This document shows, in pieces, positions 55,663 through 64,000 of a stretch of DNA of 64,000 nt. A model generated the notes under the pieces. That model was given only the letters and a program-made list of their open reading frames with translations, was not told the origin of the DNA and did no database searches. Position 1 is the stretch's first letter; every line of letters starts with the position of its first letter. This stretch comes from Neoceratodus forsteri (lineage: Eukaryota > Chordata > Ceratodontiformes > Ceratodontidae). Location of the stretch: positions 819,823,001-819,887,000 of the forward strand of contig CM057459.1 in NCBI GenBank assembly GCA_016271365.2, in the 5' to 3' direction. The position numbers and the translations under genes are program-made.

Positions 55663-56450
55663 TTGGCTTCAGTTCAGTACTTCACTGCCATTCCTATTAC
55701 GCAGCTCTGTAACTCCTACACTTCCAATGCCAATGCCAGCAAGCAAACATTCGGCATTGACAAATGCTTGTTAAATGATGTTCACACCAGCTTAGCTGCT
55801 GCATGCATGCATGTCAAGCTTGCAGCATGAGAACCTGATGTGCTTTTTAGATCTGGTTTATTTGGGTTCACTTTGTGTATGCTACTCACATGTAAACTTT
55901 GCACAATTGAGCATGTGGCATGCATTGTGCATGTATGCAGCTTACTTGTGTTTCTGTAAGGAATGGCAGTGTTTTTTCCAAAAAAGGGACATACAGATTT
56001 AAATCTTGGATCTTATACCAATAATTTATTTAACTCCAGCAATAGATAAGGGATCAGTAAAAGAATAATATTTAGAAAAGATAAGTCCTGAAAGGAGGAA
56101 GGGAAAAGGGTATCAGTCTAAGAAGTCGGAAGTCATTCATTGAATAATTGATACCAGGTGTGAGGGTTTGACTTTATGCTGCTTAGACAATCACAAGAGA
56201 CCAAATCTCAGAGTAGAGAGGTGGGAATCCAGCATGCAGCAGAGTTCCACATCACAGAGGTCCCATTCACAAAATGGAGGTTTTGTATCATGGAATCAAA
56301 AAGCACAGGGCAGGCTTGTCCTAGTGGCTCAGAGGCACAGATCAGCTAAATCTGGGAGGTGATGGGCAGCAATGTCAGTCTAGGCTAGCATCAGCTGCAG
56401 TAGCAGCAAGGAGGTTCTGGATCTGCAAAAATAAACAGTACATCCAGTGG
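55663..56450. other. Unassigned DNA with a repeated 'gctgctgcatgcat' block
   Basis: 55795-55850 ('agctgctgcatgcatgcatg' with following 'gaacctgatgtg') resembles 53222-53272. These direct copies flank the 297-bp locus. No gene is visible. Confidence 0.4.
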
Positions 56451-56660
56451 GCTTATCAACAGCGAAGGAAGGAAATGCTTGCCCACATTATAGGACACTA
56501 TGAAAAACTGATTTTATTGTTCAAAAACAGTAAAAGGGCAGATGCCCCAGTGCAAATAGTGGCAGTGCACCCCTCCAAAAACATCAACATTTCACTTCTA
56601 TGCCAGATGCTTTATCAAGACGTCAGCAGCTGAATACGCAACACTTAAAAAGTGTGACCC
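56450..56660 (-). mobile_element. Degenerate retroelement tail, minus strand
   Basis: Read on the minus strand it has 'cttgataaagcatctggcat', then 'gaagtgaaatgttgatgttt', and later 'aataaaatcagttttt', an order like PLE or SINE tails with a decayed GATGA...GAAA motif. The core is too altered to call a ribozyme. Confidence 0.3.
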
Positions 56661-56709
56661 ACCCCAGCAAATTCCTTTAAAGACACATACCACATATTTT
56701 GTTGGAACA

Positions 56710-57348
56710 TCTGACCTGGCATGTATCACTGAGATCTGGCTGGATGAGAATGCTGGCCCAGTTTTGGCATCAGAAATTCCAGCCGGGTACCTGGTGATAC
56801 ACCGCCCTAGGATGGATCATAGGGGCGGGGGTGTAGCTATCTGTTTTAGATCAGAGCTGGGCCTAGTGGAGGTACCAGTGGGAACTACCAACTCCTTTGA
56901 ATGTATCATGGGCGAGGGTGTGGGGTGCAGGATACTTCTCGTTTACCGTCCACCAGGTGACGGGAATGTTTTCCTGTGGTAAGTCGCAGACTTCATTGTT
57001 GACCTGACATTGGGATCCCCCAGATGGTTGGTTCTGAGGGATTTCAATGCCTGGGTCGACGATGAACTCTCGCAGTTTAGTCAGGACTTCTGCCAGTTAA
57101 TGATTTCACTGGACTTCACACAGGTTACTTCCTCCTCAACCCATATTGGTGGTCATTCATTGGACTTGGTATTCCTACTGGGAATGGAGATATCCGATTT
57201 GGTGGTGGAGCCAGTTGGGTGGTCTGACCATCACTCCATTGAGTTCAGTTTTGAGGCCACCCCTAGCAGGCCAGCCCCTATGGAGATGGTCCGGTACCAC
57301 CCTTTGAGGGGTGTTTCCCCAGATGGCCTGATGGCGGTACTGGACTGA
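56710..57348 (+). pseudogene. L2 endonuclease
   Basis: Motifs: 'LACITEIWLDENAGP' (Glu of the TEIW/TETW block, about 56716), 'HRGGGVAICFRSELG', 'LLVYRPPGDG', then after a stop at 56980 'WLVLRDFNAWVDDELSQFSQDF' (catalytic Asp/Asn; Gly of GDFN replaced by Arg) and 'GWSDHHSIEF' (SDH His present). The domain cleaves target DNA before reverse transcription. Confidence 0.82.
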
Positions 57349-57427
57349 GTGATTGTATTGATCCAGGGGACTTGGTAGTTGCCTATAATAAGGCAGTAGT
57401 AGGGGCCCTGGATTCCATTGCTCCTGT

Positions 57428-59428
57428 TTGTGTTCATCCGCTCACTCTTCGCCCAGGTCTCCTTGGTTTGATGAGACTTTGAGGGAGTTAAGGAGAGTCG
57501 GACAAAGGTTAGAGAGGTGCTGGTGGAAATCGGGCCTGGACTGTGACAAACTTAGTTTGATGGACCATTACGTGGTCTATCAATCAGCAATCTCTCGTAA
57601 GAAGGCAGAATTCCTATCCAGAGTAATTGCTGCTGCACAGAATAGACCTGTTCAGCTTTTCCAGACTGTGGACAGATTGCGCAATCCAATCTGTCTTCAG
57701 CCCAAAAGAACCTTTTCTCAAGAATGGTGTGAGGAGTTTGCTCAATTCTTTTCAGATAAGGTTGCCACAGTCAGGTCTGATATCCACTTGACCCTTCCCA
57801 ATGGGAGCTGTGATGGTCAGCAGGAGATGTCAGACACCCAGTTTGTGTGGTCTGACTTCAGCATTCCCACAATCAGTGACATTGTGATGATCATCCAGCC
57901 ATTACGTCTGACCAACTGTAGTTTGGACCCGGGCCCCACACGTCTCCTAGTGGGCTGTGTGGATAAAATCGGTCCAGTCCTTGCAGAGATAGTCTGGAGT
58001 CTTTGGAGTGGGGGAATTTTCCAAATCCTGTGAAGGAGGCTGTGGTTCAGCCCCTTCTTAAGAAGTCCTCCTTGGACCTAAATTGTCTGGCTAACTACAG
58101 GCCTGTCTCTAACCTGCCCTTTGTGGGTTAGGTTATTGAGAAGGTGGTCGTGTCACAGCTGGATGATCATTTGACCAGCCACAATGTCTATGATTCTCTC
58201 CAGTCCGGATTTAGGAAGAGACATAGTACCGAGACAGCTCTTGTCTGGGTACTAAATGACCTCCTAATAGCGAGAGATTGAAGGACTCGTTTCATCTTGG
58301 TCCTTCTTGATCTCTCTGCAGCATTTGACACCATGGACCATGTTGTGCTACTGGAGCGCTTGCAGTTTATCTGTGGGCTGTCTGATACAGTCCTCAGTTG
58401 GTTTCGATCTTTCCTCGAGGGTAGAACTCAGAGGGTAGTGTCTGGGAATTTTTCATCTGCATCATTCCCCCTATCCTGTGGGGTGCTGCAGGGCTCCATT
58501 TTGGCACCCATGTTATTTGCTGTGTACATGCTGCCATTGGGAATGATTATTAGGCGGTACGGTTTGAGTTTTCACTGCTATGCAGATGATACTCAACTGT
58601 ACATGTCCTTTGTGCCCGGCCAAGATGCTGCCTTTTCAGTCTTTAACAACAGAAATCCAGGACTGGATGAATGTGAGTTGGCTGCGGTTGAATCCAGAGA
58701 AAACTGAGGTGTTGGTTGTGGACTCAGGTCACCGGGAGGCAGGTTTGTTGGCGGGATCACCCTCGGGTTTATGGCTTGGGGGTGTTCAGCTAACTACCTC
58801 AGACCGGGTGCAGAACCTGGGCATTGTGTTTGATGACTATTTGACACTTAAATCTCAGGTGTTGGCAGTTGTCAAAGCCTCTTTTTAGCATCTGAGAAAC
58901 ATCGCCCGGGTGAAACACCTGGTTCCTCCTGACGATCTTCCTACTTTGGTCCACGCCTTTGTTATCTCCCACCTTGACTACTGCAATGCCCTTTATCTTG
59001 GGCTACCAGAGGTTGATATTCGCCGCTTGCAGCTAGTGCAGAATGCGGCAGCCAGGCTACTGCCTGGTTCTTCTAGGGCCAGTCATATAACACCTGTGCT
59101 CCGTGGGCTGCACTGGCTGCCAATATGCTGGCAAATCACCTTAAAGGTCGGTTTGCTGACCTATAAGGCCCTACACAATCAGGGACCTGGCTACCTGAAT
59201 GATCTCCTTTGTCCCTACTGTCCCTCCCACTCTCTCCGATCCACTGACGAGGGATTGCTGGAGATTCCCAGGGTTCATTTAAAGACTTCTGGGGCCAGAT
59301 CGTTTAGTTTTATGGCCCCAACCTTGTGGAATTCTCTACCTCGTCAGGTGGGAGATTGCCCGACTGTCCAAAGCTTTAAGGGGGCATTAAAAACACATCT
59401 TTTTAGCCTTGCATATAATGATTTTTAA
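57428..59428 (+). pseudogene. L2 reverse transcriptase and C-terminal region
   Basis: The linker 'PWFDETLRELRRVGQRLERCW' leads to the RT. The blocks are '[14 protein letters not shown]' (58090-58130), 'SLQSGFRKRHSTETALVWVLND', 'VLLDLSAAFDTMDHVVLL' (motif A), 'CGVLQGSILAPMLFAVYM' (motif B) and 'FHCYADDTQLYMSF' (motif C, both Asp present). The thumb 'LNPEKTEVLVVDSG' is in a shifted frame (58580-58888). The last frame (58910-59428) has 'FVISHLDYCNALYLGLP' and 'HWLPICWQITLKVGLLTYKALHNQGPGYL', the conserved L2 C-terminus, ending 'TLWNSLPRQVG...FKGALKTHLFSLAY'. Confidence 0.88.
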
Positions 59429-59556
59429 TGTTGCTGCCTTGGATTAATTTTAACATTGTTTTAATTATTTATTGATTTTTATTATGATATGTACAGGCGC
59501 CTTGGTTTTGGAAAGGCGCCTTTTACAAATAAAGTTTGATTTGATTTGATTTGATA

Positions 59557-60490
59557 AGAAAATTACTACTTATAAATACAAATGTCAATACAAATATCAA
59601 CACTACAGTGCAAATACAATGCATAAGAGTATGATTGATAGTAAAAAATGAAATAAAAATATGTTCAAAGTACATATCCCAAAAATGTATGTAAGAAGAT
59701 TTCTATGCATAGGAGACCTGATGTCATAACAGGTATTCCTATTCCAAGATGCTAGGAAGCAAATGTTCAAATATAGTTAGACATATGAGGAAAACATGAA
59801 AACATAAAAAAAACATGTAAAACATATAAACACATGATACTTAGAGACAACTGGAATGAAATGCCAGGCTGAAAAAGTCTCATTCTCTCATTAAACTACC
59901 ATATTTATCTATGTTTCTTTAAAAAAGAAATTAACTGTAATGAGTCACTGAGTCCAGGGCAGCATCCTGCCTTTAATAAATATTGCCAAAATGTCTCTCG
60001 ACATAACAACTTGTTTCATAGTGTCCGATAGCATGCACAAGCATCTTCTTCCTTAGCCATTGATAAGCCCGCTGTATGTACTGTATTTTTTTTTTCCTGA
60101 TGCTGTTTTTGGCATGGCTCCAGCCTGTGGGAACATCCTGAGCCGCTCCTTTCTTTTGCTTGAGGTTCTGGATCTAGTAGTTAGTGAGCAGCAAGAGGTC
60201 AGAGAACACAAAAGTGGCTGATTTAGCAGGTATGTCAAGCCACACTAGTCAGTCCAGAAAGGCAAAAATGAAGATGACACATGGGATGTAATTTATAGGA
60301 AATAGTCAAGCAGGAGGACCACAGAAAATATGGAAGTAGCAAATACCTTGTCCAATAGTACTCACGCATTGAATGATGGAGTTACTTACAATCTTGTGAC
60401 ATAACTCTCAGATTCTATTGTCCTATTATGTGCATTGCCCATTAAGTGCTGCAGATCTTCACACTTCAAAGCAGTAGTGTCATTTCACCA
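59557..60490. other. AT-rich intergenic DNA
   Basis: No recognised genes or elements; only short A-rich runs (59780-59830). Confidence 0.5.
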
Positions 60491-60526
60491 GAACTGTAGA
60501 GGTTGCAAAAGCCCATTTCAATATAA

Positions 60527-61142
60527 TCATGCAGGAACCAAGCCCCCTTCTGGCAACCCCCATACCCTACTATACTGTGTCATGGCCCTTACTGCACATA
60601 CCTCCCCCTCTGCTTGTCTGTGCATCTCAATTGTGGTACCCCTTTCCCCTTCATCCATCTTGGACCTCTGTAGTCTGATAACCACCCTATCCTTTTCCAA
60701 CCACATGTCCTGCTCCTGCAAGCTTGCCGAGGCCACTCCCTTTTTGGGCACCACCATCTCCCCTACCCAGAAGGCCCCTCTTGCCATGACTGAGAATATG
60801 GCCCGAAACAGACATGCCTGGTTTGTTGACTGACATACTCTATCCAGCACCTGCACCACCTTCAGGAGTAGAGGGTCCTGTATGGGTCTTCTCCCATCCT
60901 GCCTCCTGCCTTTTCCCCTCTGCCATCCAATGACCATCCGCTTGATGGCCCAGCTGTCTGCGGCATCCCACCACCCCTTCTCCTGGCAAGCGCAGCTGAT
61001 CCCTGCCAGTTGCACCCTGCTGGTAGTGTGGACCACCCCTTCCTCCCACTTTCTCACTATATACTGCATGACCTGTTCTTCCTGCACTGGCTCTCCTATC
61101 TCCCAACCCAAACCTGCTCAAAAAACCTGGACGCTCTCCCAA
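60527..61142 (-). pseudogene. DIRS-type tyrosine recombinase, truncated, catalytic Arg replaced
   Basis: The frame (61111-60527, 194 codons) shows 'TSRVQLAGISCACQEKGWWDAADSWAIKRMVIGWQRGKGRRQDGRRPIQDPLL', then 'LFRAIFSVMARGAFWVGEM' and 'IRLQRSKMDEGERG'. The first block is the core-binding domain. In the second, the family's catalytic Arg (G-A-L-R-V-S-E-L type) is Trp: codon TGG at 60767-60769, one C-to-T step from CGG. The Lys block is present. The H-x-x-R and Tyr blocks are absent because the element ends near 60500. It cannot recombine DNA. Confidence 0.75.
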
Positions 61143-61158
61143 GCCCCTTCATAGGCCT

Positions 61159-61698
61159 TCAAGGTGTTGGCCGCCCATGACCCTCTATACAATGCCCTGG
61201 CATTTTCCCTTCAACCTCCCACATCCAACCCGATAACTTGGTCTGGGTAGGTGCGGCCTGGGGTGCCAACTCCCAGAACTGTCCTGTCTGAAAACAAGAG
61301 AGGCAGTCAGCCACCTCATTCCAAATCCGCTCTATGTGTTGTGCGCTGAAGGACAGGTTCAAGCACACCCCCAGTAACACTAGGCTCCTCAGAACCCATC
61401 CCACTGAGTCTGTATGACCAGTCTGCCTGTTAATCACCTCCACCACTTCCTTGTAATCGCACCAGAATGTGATGCACCACCCCGCCATTCGCTCTCCCTA
61501 GATCTCCAAAGCCACCCATATGGGAAACATTTCCAGAAATGTGATGTCCTTAGTCCATCCCCATTCCTTCCACTGTACTGGCCATTTCTCCAAGATCCAT
61601 TCCCCTTGAAAATAGGCCCACAGCCTAAAACCCCCGGCTGCATCTGTATACAGTTCTAGGTCCATATTGTGGGCCCACTCTTCTTTCCAGAACGTCAT
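61159..61698 (-). pseudogene. DIRS-type RNase H domain
   Basis: The first frame (61698-61498) has 'DLELYTDAAGGFRLWAYFQGEW' (first catalytic Asp) and 'FLEMFPIWVALEI' (catalytic Glu). The second (61488-61159) has 'WCITFWCDYKEVVEVINRQTG' (third Asp) and 'LSFSAQHIERIWNEVADCLSCFQ' (last block with A-D). The domain removes RNA from the RNA-DNA hybrid. A stop/shift near 61498 separates the halves. Confidence 0.78.
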
Positions 61699-61835
61699 CC
61701 CATTTTATGATTCCAAGAAGATCTCCCAAACCTGGAGATCCTCTCACATGGCTTTATTGATGTCCACCCAGTGATGGGGCAGCTTGGCCTTCCCTATGAC
61801 CCTGCCCAGCCTCCTCGTGAAAGCCCTACCTGTGC

Positions 61836-62560
61836 TTACTGTATGGCCTTGCAGGCAACATTAAGGTTCCCAAGTAGCTGTTGTACCTGTACCAGCAGCA
61901 CCCTCCTCCTTCCCCCCACTAGCGCAAACAAACCCTTCAACCAGGACTGTTTGTCCCCTGGCAGGCAGAAACACTCCCGCTCGGTGTCTATCTTGATCCC
62001 TATGAACTCCAACCTGTGGACCGGATCCTCCATCTTACCCGCTGCCAGAGGGATCCTGATGACACTGCACATGTCCCAAAAATCTCCTAGCATCCACGGG
62101 GCCTCTGCTTGGCTGTTGCCTATCAATAGAAAGTCATCTAAATATTGGACCACCCTCCTGTGCCCATGCCAGTACCCAAACACCCACTGCACCCATGAGC
62201 TGAACATCTCAAATGTTGAGCATGCCACAGAGCACCCAATGGGCATGGCTTTGTCAAAATACAACTGCTCTCAAATTGGAAACCTAGCAAGTCCCAGTCC
62301 ACTGGCCGGACTGGTAGAAGCCGGAAGGCAGACTTGATGTCTGTCTTCACCAGCCATGCCCCCTCAGTTGCCTGAATTAACTCTACCACTTGGTCCAGGG
62401 ATGTATACAATACCATGCTCAGTGCCCCGGGATCCCTTCATTCACCGACCCCTCCATCTGGGTACAACAGGTGGTGTATGAACCGGAATTCCCCAGCTTG
62501 TTTCTTAGGCACCAGCCCCAGGGGTGACACCCAGAAGTCCTTGCAGGGGGAGGTCCGGCC
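61836..62560 (-). pseudogene. DIRS-type reverse transcriptase
   Basis: Across two frames: 'GSVNEGI' (after the LVPKK-type block near 62510), 'LDQVVELIQATEGAWLVKTDIKSAFRLLPVRPVDWDLLGFQF' (motif A, DIKSAF), 'YFDKAMPIGCSVACSTFEMFSSWVQWV' (motif B area) and 'RRVVQYLDDFLLIGNS' (motif C YLDD, both Asp present). The family's 'DHRLEFIGIKIDTE'-like block follows as 'VHRLEFIGIKIDTERECFCLP'. The shift lies at about 62265. Confidence 0.82.
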
Positions 62561-62975
62561 AGCAGCCCTTCCACCCTCCCTGCCCTGACTTCCTTCACAA
62601 TCTTTCTCCACACTATGTCCTCCTTCCCTTTTACTGAACCCAAATTCTTAGCCCCCATCCCTACCCATGACCCATCGAACTCCAGTGGAAAACCCTTCAT
62701 AAAACCCACCCATAATAGTTCTGCCCCCTCCTTTTTGGGGTAGTTCTCCATCCAAGCCTCTACCACCCCAAAGTTGATGGGGGTGAGGGCCAGGGTGTAG
62801 CCCCACTGCCCCTCACTTGCTCCTGACCTAATTACAACAATAGCTGGAGGTATGTCCTCCTCTCCTGGGGCCACCCCATCCCCTCCCAGATCCCCCCATC
62901 CCCCATGAAAGGACTGTTCCTGTGGATGCCTACATGACTGCCCTTCCTTGTCACCACCTTGCCTGCAGCCCGTCA

Positions 62976-63440
62976 TCAGGTGCGAACCCCTGCATCATAT
63001 GCAGGCGTGCCGGAACTTGCAACTAGGCCAGGTGCAGGATGCCCTGTTATATGCCCAGTATGCGTTTGCCCATGGGACCAGGGCTGATCACTTTGCCTGG
63101 TCCACCACTTGCCCCTCCCATTCCAGCCGACAACCTCCTGACCCATAACTCTGCATAGGTGCAATCCCATCTCAGATCGCCCTTTGCCGCCATTCTTCTT
63201 TGGAATGCCTCATCGTACTTGAGCCACCCAAAATCCAACTTCGCAATATGTGCATTCTGTATAATTGCCATCTACATCAGCAAGGAGACTGCCAGGTCTG
63301 GCTGCTTCTCCAGGACCAGCGAGCTGTAAATTATGAAACTGGCTTGCCACATGTCTATGCTTTTCCCCTTGAAATGGACTTCTTCGGTCTTGTGGCCTAC
63401 CACTTCTAATGCCACTGCCATCTCTGACTTGCCCATTGAC
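62976..63440 (-). pseudogene. DIRS-type gag-like fragments
   Basis: The frame from 63490 contains 'KGKSIDMWQASFIIYSSLVLEKQPDLAVSLLM' and the next (63271-63047) 'KLDFGWLKYDEAFQRRMAAKGDLRWDCTYAELW'. The 'W..AF.IY.S....P..A..LL' and 'YD.AFR.R.A....LRWD' blocks are common in gag-like proteins of DIRS and Ngaro-type elements. Possible role: RNA packaging. It is broken by shifts at about 63270 and 63050. Confidence 0.5.
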
Positions 63441-64000
63441 TCCCTTTGTTCACTGACATTGGAGTACCCCAGGGCTCCATCCTGGGGCACCTTCTTTTCT
63501 CGCTATACATCAACAACATAGATTATGCCATACTCGCCTGCTCAGCTATCTTATACGCTGATGATCTCATCCCTACTCCAGCGCTGACAAAGTTAACATC
63601 ATTAACAAAACTCTCTCCTTGGATTTCAGGAATATGCAAGCATGGCTAAATGCTAATAAGCTCATCCTCAACACAAAAAAGACCCAAGCCATGCTATTTG
63701 GCATTGCCCCCAAACTCAGGACCTGTAAGGAACCCCTCCTAGTCCACGACTCTGGGGGGTCTCTCATCGACTGTGTCACATCCTTCAGATACCTGGGAGT
63801 CCTCCTTGATAAATCCTTTGATTTCAGTCTGCACATCCAGTCAACCTGTAAAGAAACAAATGTCAAACTTGGAATCGCCTATAAGACTTGTCACCTGCTA
63901 ACACCATCTGCCAAATTGGCAATTGCCAAGGGTATTCTGCTTCCAGCGCTGACATATGGTATCTCCACTGTTGCTGATGCCCATGAGACTGCTCTCCATA
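63441..64000 (+). mobile_element. LINE (L2/Rex1-like group), same family as 28735-30084, runs off the window
   Basis: It starts inside the RT at 'FTDIGVPQGSILGHLLFSLYINNIDYA' (motif B) and 'AILYADDLI' (motif C, both Asp present). In shifted frames it continues with 'KKTQAMLFG', 'VTSFRYLGVLLDKSFDFSLHIQSTCK' and 'AKLAIAKGILLPALTYGI'. The 5' truncation joins directly to the DIRS-type element at 63440, so it probably inserted there. Its 3' end lies beyond the window. Confidence 0.8.

Larger units (their letters stand above)
56690..59556 (+). mobile_element. L2 LINE, 5'-truncated, endonuclease to 3' tail
   Basis: It carries the endonuclease, RT and post-RT domains in order. It ends with the L2-type hairpin GGCGCC (59496-59501) ... 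GGCGCC (59515-59520) and a (TTTGA)n tail at 59534-59555. Frames are broken at about 56980, 57348, 58033, 58650 and 58888. Only a few stops per kilobase suggest moderate age. Confidence 0.9.
60500..63440 (-). mobile_element. DIRS-type tyrosine-recombinase retroelement, decayed
   Basis: Read on the minus strand from 63440: gag-like fragments, RT, RNase H and a tyrosine recombinase, in the order typical of DIRS-group elements, which integrate by a recombinase rather than a DDE integrase. No terminal repeats are visible. The recombinase end (after about 60527) and the 5' end are missing or cut by the LINE at 63440. Frameshifts are frequent. Confidence 0.8.

Noticed and set aside
63047..63271. Independent small gene at 63047-63271 minus
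   Set aside because: Its 'YDEAFQRRMA...LRWD' block fits gag-like proteins of the adjoining DIRS-type element, so it is annotated as part of that.

Overview
This window looks like intergenic DNA from a large, repeat-rich vertebrate genome. CR1, L2, a Penelope-like element (PLE), a DIRS-type tyrosine-recombinase retroelement and Harbinger-type miniature elements sit side by side. That mix, with CR1 tails of the 'gggcagactagatgggcc...cttatctgcc' type, suggests a lungfish or an amphibian such as a caecilian; this is inference, and no single marker proves it. There are no bacterial genes, rRNA or CRISPR arrays. I found no complete host gene. The best candidate for a host-type exon is a THAP-domain exon at 8901-9221 on the minus strand.

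Layout. 1-3420: broken PLE reverse transcriptase, split by a minus-strand LINE (1326-2662, flanked by an 8-bp target duplication) and by a CR1 fragment present in both orientations (3421-3733). About 3880-8227: near full-length but decayed CR1 copy A (ORF1 with an esterase motif, then endonuclease and RT). 8228-8620: probable PLE 3' end with a hammerhead ribozyme motif. 8901-9221: THAP exon. 11531-12395: Harbinger-like miniature elements. 13330-21110: old minus-strand L2 and CR1 pieces, two palindrome-bearing short elements and a LINE with an AAATA-type tail. 21120-21415: 50-bp tandem repeat. About 23600-28720: large foldback element, interrupted by an insertion carrying a 297-bp tandem repeat. 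28735-30085: LINE with (AAATA)n tail.

About 32440-39720: AT-rich LINE of the I/Vingi-like type, interrupted by a 5'-truncated CR1 (35670-36490) and a SINE-like retroposon (36643-37210). 39990-40815: another truncated CR1. 40845-42250: second, rearranged copy of the foldback family. 43560-48255: CR1 copy B, the best preserved CR1, with a duplicated 5' region. 48560-49238: coding-like foldback repeat. 53600-55662: second locus of the 297-bp repeat, in opposite orientation, with hairpin minisatellites. 56690-59556: L2. 60500-63440: minus-strand DIRS-type element with a substituted catalytic arginine. 63440-64000: start of another LINE.

The elements do not act together as a pathway; the sequence is a record of nested insertions. 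CR1 ORF1 and ORF2 proteins, the L2 and I-like endonuclease/RT proteins, the PLE RT and the DIRS RT/RNase H/recombinase would each have served their own element. All copies here carry frameshifts or stops, so I annotate them as pseudogenes. The least explained parts are the two loci that share the 297-bp array and a 17-bp palindrome core, the foldback elements and the hammerhead.
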